Shown here piece by piece: positions 24,801 to 33,109 of a DNA stretch of 64,000 nucleotides (within the stretch, counting starts at the first letter, position 1; every line of letters starts with the position of its first letter). The stretch is from Eshraghiella sp051880035. Its GTDB lineage: Bacteria > Bacillota > Clostridia > Lachnospirales > Lachnospiraceae. The notes beneath the pieces are model-generated. The model made no database searches and had not been told where the DNA came from. It worked only from the letters and a program-made list of their open reading frames with translations. Both the position numbers and the translations under genes were made by a program. The stretch is taken from contig JBJENE010000001.1 in the NCBI GenBank assembly GCA_051880035.1, positions 1-64,000 on the forward strand, written 5' to 3'.

Positions 24801-25398
24801 TGATGATGCAATAGTGGCAATGTCACTTAAAACAATTTTATCGGCTGATAAAGATATAGAAGTTGTGGCACTCGGAAACAGCGGAGACGATGCCGTAAGG
24901 CTTTATGAAGAATTTAAGCCGGATGTACTTCTTACCGACATCCGTATGCACGAAAAAAGCGGACTCAGTGCCGCTTCGGATATTATGGGAAAATATCCTG
25001 ATGCCAAAATAATTCTTTTAACCACCTTTCCGGATGAAGAATATATAAGGGATGCGCTGAAAGCCGGCGCTAAAGGATATATTCTGAAACAGGATTTTGA
25101 AAGTGTGATTCCTGCCATACACGCCGTATATTCAGGCCAGAATGTTTTCGGAAATGAAATAATGGGTAAACTTGCAAAGATACCTGACGGAAAAGATTTC
25201 AGCGTATATAAAGAGCATGATATTACGGATAAGGAGTATGAAATAATAGAACTTATAGCACAGGGATTATCCAATAAAGAAATTGCATCAAAACTATGTC
25301 TCGGCGATGGGACAGTAAGAAACTACCTGAGTACAATCCTTGATAAACTGGATCTCAGGGACCGTACTCAGGTAGCGGTATTTTATTATAAGCATTAG
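24781..25398 (+). CDS. NarL/FixJ-type response regulator
   Basis: Response regulator of 205 residues. The receiver domain has the acidic pair near D8-D9, the phospho-acceptor aspartate in LLTDIRM (about 53), the switch threonine in LLTTF and the lysine in GYILKQ. The C-terminal LuxR-type HTH (about 140-205) reads ITDKEYEIIELIAQGLSNKEIA and GTVRNYLS. It is co-translated with the kinase and likely activates the divergent exporter operon and its own promoter through the TGTCAT repeats. Confidence 0.92.
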   Translation: MRVVIVDDDAIVAMSLKTILSADKDIEVVALGNSGDDAVRLYEEFKPDVLLTDIRMHEKSGLSAASDIMGKYPDAKIILLTTFPDEEYIRDALKAGAKGYILKQDFESVIPAIHAVYSGQNVFGNEIMGKLAKIPDGKDFSVYKEHDITDKEYEIIELIAQGLSNKEIASKLCLGDGTVRNYLSTILDKLDLRDRTQVAVFYYKH

Positions 25399-25817
25399 GC
25401 TGACCATTGAAGAATAAGCTCAGGTTCGCCCGTAAATTCATTGCGGTCATTACACACCGGAGTAAATCCTATACTCTGGTATGCCTTCAGGATCTCCTCA
25501 TCCTGCAAAAATGCATGGAGCTCCAAAGAGTAGTTAAGGGATTGGGCATAAGTCAGAAGGCTTAAACATACTTTCTTGTATTGCCTTCCGAACAGCATAA
25601 ACAACCCCATAACGATATTGCCGTCAAGTTGTATAAAACCGTTAATATTGTGTTTGTCAACCGATACATAAACATCAGTCATGGCTAAAGAACGCTCAAA
25701 TTCTTCAGTCCCCCGTCTCCAGAATTCGGTAGAAATGAATCCGTGAACCCTGATGTGGGCATCTAACCAGATTCGTGTTACCTGGGACAAATCCTGAGGT
25801 TCAAATCTTCTAATCAT
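25395..25817 (-). CDS. GNAT-family acetyltransferase
   Basis: Acetyltransferase of 140 residues with an N-terminal MIRRFEPQDLSQVTRIWLDAH (GNAT beta1-alpha1) and a shortened acetyl-CoA motif region around KKVCLSLLTYAQSLNY. The tail YQSIGFTPV corresponds to the usual Y-x-x-x-G-F end. A small DNA operator-like repeat, GGTATAC...GTATACC (25820-25839), straddles the ribosome site. ATG 25815-25817 is preferred over 25832 because GGGGGT lies eight bases before it. It ends four bases inside the response regulator gene on the opposite strand. The substrate is unknown. Confidence 0.75.
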   Translation of the reverse strand: MIRRFEPQDLSQVTRIWLDAHIRVHGFISTEFWRRGTEEFERSLAMTDVYVSVDKHNINGFIQLDGNIVMGLFMLFGRQYKKVCLSLLTYAQSLNYSLELHAFLQDEEILKAYQSIGFTPVCNDRNEFTGEPELILQWSA

Positions 25818-25929
25818 AAGGTATACCCCCATGTATACCGGGATAATCCGGTAATCATATAATAGAACTATATGTAGTATACTCCCGGATTTTATGAAAA
25901 TAAACTGATATAATTAGACACGAAATGCT

Positions 25930-27891
25930 CTAAAAATTGAATATTTTACAGCTGTTTTCATCAGTATACATAGTATAAGTGCCGTTGGTGTCGCCATATG
26001 GGGTAAAATCATCGGTACTTATTCCGTCTATAGACTCAGCAGCTTTACCGAGGGGAAGAACTTTGCCCTTTCTTACAAATACGGCTGTTTCATTAACCTG
26101 TACCGGAATATAATGGTGTCCGGCAGGAAGTTCTTCTATATCAATATCTGTAACACTTCTCATTCTTAGCATGGTCATATCTTCCGGAAGATATACATAT
26201 CTGCCTGTTGCATTCGGACGATATACCGGTGCAATCATAATATTTTCACCTACAAGTAATTCATCCTCAACTTTTCTTGCCAGAGGGTCATCAGGAAAAG
26301 CAATTCCCAAAGGAGTAAAGAAAAGTGTGTTGTTTTTGACGGATTTAATAAATTCGCTGTAAAGGTAAGGAATAAGTCCGTACCTGATTCCGAGAAGATT
26401 GCGGAAAGAACCGATATCTTTAAAACGGTATATTTCCTGATCTCTGGTTCCGAGCGCAGCATGGTTTCTCATAAGAGGTGTAAACATTGAAAGCTCAATA
26501 AAACGCATAAGCAGTTCTTCCGATGCATTTCCGCCGAATCCGCCCGTATCACCGCCAATATACAGGAATCCGCACATATTAAGATTAGGAAGCATATGAA
26601 TCAGAAGTTCAATATGTGACCACCAGGATATATTGTCTCCGGTCCAGATACCGCCGTAACGGTGCATTCCGATATACGAAGAACGGGAAAATAAAAGTAT
26701 TTTCTTATCCGGATGATTACGCACAAAAGCTTCTCCGGCAGCCCTTGTCATATTATAGCCGTAAATGTTATGCACACGGTCATGGCGGACCATAGAATCT
26801 CCTACTTTATGGTAAAATCTCTTATAATCCTCAGGATTATTGGCAAGGCTGTTAACCTGTCCCTGAAAATCCCAGAGTTCCTGCAAATTAAGCTCCTTAT
26901 CGGCATATTCCTGTACTTTGGCCATGACCTCCTTAAGGCTCTCGTCGCAGTAGAAAAGTGATGGTTCATTCATGTCATTCCAGAAACCGTCAATTCCCTG
27001 ATCTATTAGAAAATTATAATGGTCACCGAACCATTTCCTTGCATCAGGATTTAGAAAGTCAGGCATATGAACTCTTCCGGGCCAGACTGCCGGAACAAAG
27101 TAACTGCCATCTTCTTTACGGCAGAAATAGCCTTTTTCACAACCTTCTTCGTATATATCATAACCTTTTTCAATCTTTACTCCGGCATCAATAATCGGAA
27201 CAAGATGGATATTTTGGCTTTTCATTTCATTAACAAATTCCTTAAAGTCCGGGAATGTCGACTCGTTAATTGTAAAATCCTTATAATCCGTCATATAGTC
27301 TATATCCATATAGACCGCATCAAGAGGAAGGTGATTATCCCTGTGTCCTTTAACGACTTCTCTTATATCATCTTCACTTTTGTACCCCCAGCGGGACTGC
27401 TGGTATCCGAATGCCCATTTCGGAGGAATATAGCTTGGCCCGATAAGTTCGCGGAATTCTTTTATTATATCCATGGTTGAACCGGCTTCAATAATATAAA
27501 GGTCATAGTCCGGTTCTTCAATGGTAACGGTCATTAAATCTTTGTCCGTAAAGCCGATATCATATGTAACCTTTGCAGGATAATCAATAAATAAGCCGTA
27601 GAGGCGTTCTCCGTCCAGAATGGTAAAATTATGTGCCCCGTAAAGGGATTTGCGCTCCTCCGTATGAACAGGGTCATCGGTGCAGCAGCTTACATAGCAG
27701 AAGCCTCTTTTGTTAATTCCGTGCATGTTTTCCCCAAGACCATATATGATGTCATCCTTGGAAAGTGACATGCTGAGTGTGCATTTGTCAGCACTTATTG
27801 AAATATATTCAGGCAGTGAAGTTACAGAAGGAATTTCTTTAACTACCGCATCCGTAGGAAAGGGATTTCCGGCTGTAAATTTTGTAATCAT
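25930..27891 (-). CDS. GH31 alpha-glucosidase
   Basis: Glycoside hydrolase family 31 enzyme of 653 residues, likely an alpha-glucosidase. An N-terminal beta-sandwich is followed by the barrel with PKWAFGYQQSRWGY. The catalytic nucleophile aspartate is in DGFWNDMNEPSLF (about residue 306) and the acid/base aspartate in WTGDNISWW (about 419); the -1 subsite residues are in RHDRVHNIYGYNMTRA. It has no signal peptide, so it acts on maltose or isomaltose-type oligosaccharides in the cytoplasm. ATG 27891 is chosen because GGAGG lies six bases upstream. It stands alone between an acetyltransferase and a cell-shape gene, without a transporter nearby. Confidence 0.92.
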   Translation of the reverse strand: MITKFTAGNPFPTDAVVKEIPSVTSLPEYISISADKCTLSMSLSKDDIIYGLGENMHGINKRGFCYVSCCTDDPVHTEERKSLYGAHNFTILDGERLYGLFIDYPAKVTYDIGFTDKDLMTVTIEEPDYDLYIIEAGSTMDIIKEFRELIGPSYIPPKWAFGYQQSRWGYKSEDDIREVVKGHRDNHLPLDAVYMDIDYMTDYKDFTINESTFPDFKEFVNEMKSQNIHLVPIIDAGVKIEKGYDIYEEGCEKGYFCRKEDGSYFVPAVWPGRVHMPDFLNPDARKWFGDHYNFLIDQGIDGFWNDMNEPSLFYCDESLKEVMAKVQEYADKELNLQELWDFQGQVNSLANNPEDYKRFYHKVGDSMVRHDRVHNIYGYNMTRAAGEAFVRNHPDKKILLFSRSSYIGMHRYGGIWTGDNISWWSHIELLIHMLPNLNMCGFLYIGGDTGGFGGNASEELLMRFIELSMFTPLMRNHAALGTRDQEIYRFKDIGSFRNLLGIRYGLIPYLYSEFIKSVKNNTLFFTPLGIAFPDDPLARKVEDELLVGENIMIAPVYRPNATGRYVYLPEDMTMLRMRSVTDIDIEELPAGHHYIPVQVNETAVFVRKGKVLPLGKAAESIDGISTDDFTPYGDTNGTYTMYTDENSCKIFNF

Positions 27892-28044
27892 ATGGTACCT
27901 CCGTCTCATAATAAGATAAGTTAATAATAGATAAAAAAAGTGAAAAATACAATGGAAAAACCAAAAAAATACAAAGGCTGAATCTTGACTATATGTTCCT
28001 AAAATGAGAATATATAAATATACATAGTTTTTTGGGAGATATTA

Positions 28045-29304
28045 ATGAAAAAGAGTACAGATAACGAAGTAAAGAATGCCGGCAGAGGATGGTTCAGCAA
28101 TAATTACATGATGTTAATTGCAATTATCTTTTTATGTGCATTCGGACTTATAATGATATATTCAATCACATCGGTGGAGTGCGGTTCAAGCGAAAGTTAC
28201 GGATATGACTCGTTCTATATGATGAAAAGACAGCTGGGTTTCATGGTTATGGGATTTATTGCTTTTCTTATTTTAAAGAGGATAAATTACCATTACCTGA
28301 GACCTCTTACATTGTTAATATATGTGGCAGGAATAATTGCAACACTCTTACTGCTTACCAAGCTCGGACATTCATCCAAAGGAGGAACCAGATGGCTTAA
28401 TATAGGTATTCAGTTTCAGGTTGCGGAGCTTGTAAAGATATCCGTAATAGTTATGCTGGCATATGTTGCAGACCGCTGTTACGGCAATCTGAACAAGATA
28501 AAGCTTACAATATTTATGTGGGCAATCGGAGGGGTTCCGGCCATACTTCTTCTTTTTATTTCAAACGACTTAAGCAGTGCCGTCGTTATTCTTGGAATTA
28601 CTTTTTTCACCACTTTTGTGTGTACCAAAACAATCAAACTGCATCTTGGTGTACTTGCTGCGGCAATCGGATTTGTTGTAGCTTATATGATATATCTTAA
28701 AAATCATCTTCCGACACCTGAGGAGCTGGAGAATATGTCATTCAGGGTTGCAAGACTTGCCGCATGGATTGATCCGGAAAGATACGCCGATAAGGCGGGT
28801 TATCAGACAATTCAGGCATCTTATGCAATCGGCAGCGGAGGACTGACAGGTAAGGGGTTGGGGCATTCCATACAGAAATTAAAAGCACTTCCGGAGGCTC
28901 AGAACGACATGATTTTTTCAATTATCTGTGAGGAGCTGGGTATTTTCGGTGCAGCAGGATTTTTGTTCCTTCTGGGATACCTTCTTTATCAGATTGTAAG
29001 GGTTACGATGTCTTCAGGATGCATTTACGGAGCAGCTCTTTCCATGGGAGTGTTCTTACATATTGCGATTCAGTCTGTTTTTAATATAAGCGTTAATCTG
29101 GGGCTTCTTCCGAATACGGGACTGCCTCTGCCGTTTATAAGTTACGGCGGAACATCGGTGCTTTGTCTTATGTTGGAGATGGCACTGGTATTTTCAATAG
29201 AGAGGTTCAGGGACGATAAAACGCAGCCCGGGATTCTCGGCAAAATTCTTAACAGAAAGCATAAATCCGGTCAGATTGGCAAGAACCAAAAAGCTCATGT
29301 ATAG
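28045..29304 (+). CDS. FtsW/RodA-type SEDS glycosyltransferase
   Basis: Membrane peptidoglycan glycan-strand polymerase of the SEDS family, 419 residues with ten predicted spans. Family motifs are K-G-G-T-R-W-L (about 112-118), PEAQNDMIFSIICEELG (about 282-300) and GLPLPFISYGGTS (about 354-366). An aspartate in the fourth extracellular loop region (SNDLSSAV) fits the catalytic site. SEDS proteins work with a class B penicillin-binding protein, which is not in the window. The sequence alone does not separate FtsW (division) from RodA (elongation), so no symbol is given. GGGAG precedes the ATG. Confidence 0.9.
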   Translation: MKKSTDNEVKNAGRGWFSNNYMMLIAIIFLCAFGLIMIYSITSVECGSSESYGYDSFYMMKRQLGFMVMGFIAFLILKRINYHYLRPLTLLIYVAGIIATLLLLTKLGHSSKGGTRWLNIGIQFQVAELVKISVIVMLAYVADRCYGNLNKIKLTIFMWAIGGVPAILLLFISNDLSSAVVILGITFFTTFVCTKTIKLHLGVLAAAIGFVVAYMIYLKNHLPTPEELENMSFRVARLAAWIDPERYADKAGYQTIQASYAIGSGGLTGKGLGHSIQKLKALPEAQNDMIFSIICEELGIFGAAGFLFLLGYLLYQIVRVTMSSGCIYGAALSMGVFLHIAIQSVFNISVNLGLLPNTGLPLPFISYGGTSVLCLMLEMALVFSIERFRDDKTQPGILGKILNRKHKSGQIGKNQKAHV

Positions 29305-29340
29305 TTTTTTTTAGGTCATTCTCTTTTCTTAATATAGTGC

Positions 29341-29368
29341 TCCGGGCACGAGTGTGACCGGAGTTTCT
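29341..29368 (+). terminator. weak terminator after the SEDS gene
   Basis: CTCCGG pairs with CCGGAG around a 12-base loop, followed by TTTCT. Confidence 0.5.
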
Positions 29369-29403
29369 GATTAGGTTCTTTTATCACTCACCCCAAAAAT
29401 TTG

Positions 29404-29455
29404 TTGACAGAATTTGGAAAGTATAATAAAATTACTTTCGGCACACAGTGTGCTG
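29404..29455 (+). promoter_or_regulatory. autoregulated promoter and operator of the fab regulator
   Basis: TTGACA (29404-29409), a 17-base spacer and TAAAAT (29427-29432) form a strong promoter. Right at the expected start of transcription lies the palindrome GCACACAGTGTGC (29441-29453). The same 13-mer occurs before fabH. This indicates repression by the downstream TetR-like protein. Confidence 0.75.
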
Positions 29456-29475
29456 AAACTCGTGGAGGTGTCCCG

Positions 29476-30057
29476 GTGGTAGTATCAAACAGCAATTTAA
29501 TATCTGATGAGATATCAGAAGAGATTATCTGCGTTACCGAAAAACTTGTTACGGAAGACGGTGCAGGTAAGGTAACGGTCAGAAAAGTTCTCCGTAAAAT
29601 GGGCGTAACCAACAGGGTATTTTATAACCGTTTTCATAATATTTATGATGTATTGAAGATAATATACAGAAGAGCTGTTATAAAGATGCATAAGAGCCTT
29701 GATTCGGAATTTGATCCAAGGACGGATTTTTATAACTATGTTATGGATGTGGCTGTAAAGGTTCTTATTAATACATATGATGTTAAGAACCAGTTCAGCA
29801 GGTACATGTTTGAATTTGATTCCAAAAGTGAAGCCAATATGAAATGGTGGACAGGTGAGGTAAAGAAGCTTATTGAAATTGCCAAAGAGACAAACCAGAT
29901 TAAGAGCGATGTGGATTCTGACATGTTAAGTTATGCCATATGGTGCTTTTTCAGAGGGTATAATGCTGACGCCGTGAACAGAAAGATTCCTAAGGAGGAG
30001 GCAGTAAGGTGCTTCAAGTTCGGACTCCGGTGTCTCTTTGACGGAGTAAGAGCTTAA
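29476..30057 (+). CDS. TetR-like regulator of the fatty-acid synthesis operon
   Basis: DNA-binding protein of 193 residues. The N-terminal TetR helix-turn-helix is seen at about residues 10-55, with ISEEIICVTEKLVTEDGAGK and VTVRKVLRKMGVTNRVFYNRF; the rest is a helical ligand-binding domain. It starts at GTG 29476, six bases behind GGAGGT; the frame is open further upstream from 29401, but that stretch is the promoter. The gene sits directly before fabH, and the same palindromic operator is present at both promoters, so it is probably a repressor sensing an acyl-CoA or acyl-ACP product. Known analogues are FapR and FabT, which belong to different protein families. Confidence 0.8.
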   Translation: MVVSNSNLISDEISEEIICVTEKLVTEDGAGKVTVRKVLRKMGVTNRVFYNRFHNIYDVLKIIYRRAVIKMHKSLDSEFDPRTDFYNYVMDVAVKVLINTYDVKNQFSRYMFEFDSKSEANMKWWTGEVKKLIEIAKETNQIKSDVDSDMLSYAIWCFFRGYNADAVNRKIPKEEAVRCFKFGLRCLFDGVRA

Positions 30058-30071
30058 ATAATAAATTAAAA

Positions 30072-30118
30072 ACGGAGCGTAAGCTTCGTTATTTAAAAAA
30101 ACAGCACACAGTGTGCTG
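30072..30118 (+). promoter_or_regulatory. hairpin and operator upstream of fabH
   Basis: ACGGAGC-GTAA-GCTTCGT (30072-30089) forms a short stem after the regulator gene, perhaps partial termination. The perfect palindrome CAGCACACAGTGTGCTG (30102-30118) follows, 20 bases before the fabH ATG, and shares its 13-base core with the site at 29441. A possible promoter, TTGACG (30038-30043) with TAAATT (30062-30067), lies upstream. Confidence 0.7.
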
Positions 30119-30138
30119 GTAAAGAAAGGCAGAAAATT

Positions 30139-31092
30139 ATGGCAATAGAAGTATTGGGTACCGGTTTTTATGTACCTGAAAATGTTGTAACAAATGATGA
30201 TATATCAGAAATGGTTGATACTTCTGATGAATGGATTATGCAAAGGGTTGGAGTACACAGCAGACATATATCCGTAGATGAAACGGCTGCCGATTTTGCA
30301 ACCAATGCGGCAATGGAGGCTCTTAAGGCAGCCAACATCACGCCGGAGGATCTTGATTTGATTGTTGCTGCAACCATTACTTCCGAGACAATATGTCCGT
30401 CCCTTGCAGGAACCGTGCAGAAGAATATCGGAGCATTATGTCCGGCATTTGATATTAATTCGGCATGCAGCGGATTTTTGTTTGCATTAGATACTGCTGT
30501 TTCCTATATTGCAAGGGGTAAGATAAGAAATGTTCTGGTAATAGGAGCAGAGAGACTCAGTAAAATAGTTGACTGGTCTGATAGAAGTACATGTGTTATT
30601 TTCGGTGACGGAGCAGGTGCTTTTGTAATTGCGCCGGGTGAGAATTATCTTTCTTCTACACTATATACGATGGGAGGCAATGATGTTCTGGAGGTTCCTA
30701 ATTTTACCGGTGCATCACCTTTTTACAAAGCCGAAAACAGGGACCCGTACATAATGATGGAAGGTCAGGAAACTTTTAAATTTGCTGTTAATAAAATTGT
30801 TGAGGATATTAAATATGTAGCCGAAGATGCAGGTATTTCCCTTGACGAAATCGACCATATTGTTACGCATCAGGCTAATATAAGAATCATAGATTATGCT
30901 TCAAAAAGACTTGGGATTCCCAAGGAAAAATTTTTCGTAAACATTGAAAGATACGGTAATACTTCAGCGGCAAGCGTTCCAATAGCAGTGGCAGAACTTA
31001 ACAGGACAGGCAAAATCAAAAAAGGAGATATTGTCGTTCTGGCTGCTTTCGGAGGAGGACTTTCAAGCGCCGCATGTATTATAAAATGGTAA
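30139..31092 (+). CDS. fabH: 3-oxoacyl-ACP synthase III
   Basis: Initiating condensing enzyme of type II fatty-acid synthesis; it joins acetyl-CoA or another acyl-CoA to malonyl-ACP. It has 317 residues, the usual size. The Cys-His-Asn catalytic triad is visible as DINSACSGF (about residue 112), VTHQANIRI (about 244) and RYGNTSAAS (about 274), and the opening (GTGFYVPENVVTNDDI) and end (LAAFGGGLSSAACIIKW) match the family. First gene of the fab operon, followed after 22 bases by acpP. A palindromic operator lies 20 bases upstream. Confidence 0.95.
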   Translation: MAIEVLGTGFYVPENVVTNDDISEMVDTSDEWIMQRVGVHSRHISVDETAADFATNAAMEALKAANITPEDLDLIVAATITSETICPSLAGTVQKNIGALCPAFDINSACSGFLFALDTAVSYIARGKIRNVLVIGAERLSKIVDWSDRSTCVIFGDGAGAFVIAPGENYLSSTLYTMGGNDVLEVPNFTGASPFYKAENRDPYIMMEGQETFKFAVNKIVEDIKYVAEDAGISLDEIDHIVTHQANIRIIDYASKRLGIPKEKFFVNIERYGNTSAASVPIAVAELNRTGKIKKGDIVVLAAFGGGLSSAACIIKW

Positions 31093-31114
31093 AAAACATT
31101 TGGAGGAAATAGTA

Positions 31115-31339
31115 ATGACATTTGAAAAGGTAAGAAGCGTATTGGCAGAGCATCTGGAGTTGGAAATCGATGAGATTACCGAAACAACCACATTTGAGGA
31201 GCTTGGAGCAGATTCTCTTGATGTTGTTGAAGTAATGATGGAGTTAGAAGATGTTTTCGGAATTGAAATCGCAACATCTGAAATAGGTGCTTCAGTAGAA
31301 GACCTTGTGGCTTACATAGATAATAAAATTAACGAGTAA
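31115..31339 (+). CDS. acpP: acyl carrier protein
   Basis: Small acidic carrier protein of 74 residues that holds growing acyl chains as a thioester. The phosphopantetheine-attachment serine is in GADSLDVVE at about residue 37. I start at ATG 31115, which has GGAGG eight bases before it, rather than the upstream in-frame ATG at 31100, which has no ribosome site. It lies between fabH and fabK, the standard clostridial gene order. Confidence 0.95.
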   Translation: MTFEKVRSVLAEHLELEIDEITETTTFEELGADSLDVVEVMMELEDVFGIEIATSEIGASVEDLVAYIDNKINE

Positions 31340-31372
31340 TGATTTTTCACCATAGAAAGGTTGTGAAATAAA

Positions 31373-32323
31373 ATGATTCATACATCTGTATGTGAAATGC
31401 TCGGAATTAAATATCCGATATTTCAGGGCGGAATGGCACATATTTCCGATGCAGAACTTGCAGCGGCAGTGTCAAACGCAGGCGGATTGGGAATAATCTC
31501 TGCCGCAAGCGGTGATGTGGCTCTTATCGAAAAAGAAATAGATAAGATACGAACCCTTACGGACAAACCATTTGGCGTAAATGTTATGCTTATGGGAAAA
31601 AATATCGAAGAAATTGCACATTTGCTGGCAGCAAAGAAGGTCCCGGTAATAACCACCGGAGCCGGAAATCCTCAAAAATATATTACTATGTGGAAGGATG
31701 CCGGAATCAAGGTTATTCCGGTAGTGCCTTCTGCAGCACTTGCAAAGCTTTCAATGCGTGCAGGAGCGGATGCGGTAATCGCAGAGGGAGGAGAATCAGG
31801 CGGACATGTAGGAGATATTACTACAATGGCACTTGTTCCACAGGTCTGTGATGTTGTTGATATCCCGGTAATTGCCGCAGGAGGTATTGCAGACGGAAGA
31901 GGAGCTGCAGCAGCATTTATGTTGGGAGCACAGGGAATTCAGATAGGAACCAGATTCCTTTCTGCGTTTGAATGTAACATTAATCCGGTGTACAAGGCCA
32001 AGGTTATAAAAGCAAACGATACATCTACAATTGTGACCGGAAAGCGTCTCGGACACCCTGTACGAAGCCTTAAATCAAAGTTTTCAAGAGCATATGCCAA
32101 AGCTGAATATACCGATATCAGTGATGAAGATTTAGAGCAGATGGCGGTAGGAACCTTAAGGGCAGCCGTTGTGGACGGAGATGAAGAAAAGGGATGCTTC
32201 CTTGCAGGACAGATTGCAGGTCTTGTAAATAAAGAAGAAAGTGCAGCAGACATAATTAAACAGATTTTTGACGAAGCTGAAAAAGTATTAAACAGAGCAG
32301 ACAGCTTTATTATAGCTGATTGA
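31373..32323 (+). CDS. fabK: enoyl-ACP reductase II (FMN-dependent)
   Basis: Flavin enzyme of the nitronate monooxygenase-like fold that reduces enoyl-ACP in the last step of each elongation round. It has 316 residues. Visible: the N-terminal GIKYPIFQGGMAH, the FMN phosphate loop AEGGESGGHVG (about 137-147), PVIAAGGIADGRG and GAQGIQIGTRFL. FabK replaces FabI in clostridia and streptococci and makes such bacteria insensitive to triclosan. It stands alone as the reductase in this cluster. Confidence 0.92.
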   Translation: MIHTSVCEMLGIKYPIFQGGMAHISDAELAAAVSNAGGLGIISAASGDVALIEKEIDKIRTLTDKPFGVNVMLMGKNIEEIAHLLAAKKVPVITTGAGNPQKYITMWKDAGIKVIPVVPSAALAKLSMRAGADAVIAEGGESGGHVGDITTMALVPQVCDVVDIPVIAAGGIADGRGAAAAFMLGAQGIQIGTRFLSAFECNINPVYKAKVIKANDTSTIVTGKRLGHPVRSLKSKFSRAYAKAEYTDISDEDLEQMAVGTLRAAVVDGDEEKGCFLAGQIAGLVNKEESAADIIKQIFDEAEKVLNRADSFIIAD

Positions 32324-32346
32324 TTAAGAAAAGGCGGTGTAACTAT

Positions 32347-33084
32347 ATGATTAACAATAAAACAGCAGTAGTGACAGGAGGTTCAAGAGGAATCGGAGCG
32401 GCAGTTGCAATAAAACTTGCATCATTGGGGGCATCCGTTGCAGTTATCTACAACGGAAGCGAGGAAAAGGCCGCTGCTGTCAGAGATGAAATCATTGAAA
32501 AATACAATGTTAAATGTGAAATTTACAAGTGTAATGTTGCAGATTCAAAAGAGTGTGCCAAGGTTACGGAAACAATCATTTCTGAATTCGGTGGAATCGA
32601 TATTCTTGTAAATAATGCGGGAATCACAAGAGACGGACTCTTAATGGCTATGAGCGATGAGGATTTTGATTCCGTAATTAATACAAATCTTAAGGGCTGC
32701 TTTAATATGATTAAGGCTTGCAGCAGAAATTTTGTTAAGAAAAGATACGGAAAAATCATTAATATTTCTTCTGTTTCAGCTATTGAAGGGCTGGCAGGCC
32801 AGGCCAATTATGCATCTTCAAAGGCAGGAATAATTGCTCTTACAAAGGTTACGGCAAGAGAGTTCGGTTCAAGAAATATCTGCTGTAATGCAATTGCTCC
32901 GGGCTTCATAACAACAGATATGACAAAAGACCTGGCTTTGGATGACAATTTTATTAAAACAATACCTTTGAGAAAGCTTGGTAAACCGGAGGATGTTGCC
33001 AATCTTGCTGCATTTCTTGCAGATGAGGCATCAGATTATATTACAGGCGAAGTTATAAAGATTGACGGCGGTCTTGCAATGTAG
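32347..33084 (+). CDS. fabG: 3-oxoacyl-ACP reductase
   Basis: NADPH-dependent short-chain reductase of 245 residues carrying out the first reduction in fatty-acid elongation. Nucleotide motif TGGSRGIGAAV (about 9-19), NNAGITRDGL (about 87-96), the active-site S-Y-K spread over ISSVSAI and NYASSKAG (about 139-157), and the C-terminal ITGEVIKIDGGLAM. The start at 32347 has AGGCGGTG seven bases ahead; the earlier in-frame ATG at 32320 overlaps fabK. Genes fabD and the acetyl-CoA carboxylase genes, often found beside it, are absent. Confidence 0.94.
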   Translation: MINNKTAVVTGGSRGIGAAVAIKLASLGASVAVIYNGSEEKAAAVRDEIIEKYNVKCEIYKCNVADSKECAKVTETIISEFGGIDILVNNAGITRDGLLMAMSDEDFDSVINTNLKGCFNMIKACSRNFVKKRYGKIINISSVSAIEGLAGQANYASSKAGIIALTKVTAREFGSRNICCNAIAPGFITTDMTKDLALDDNFIKTIPLRKLGKPEDVANLAAFLADEASDYITGEVIKIDGGLAM

Positions 33085-33109
33085 GCATGCGTTGGAAGGA
33101 GATTTATAC

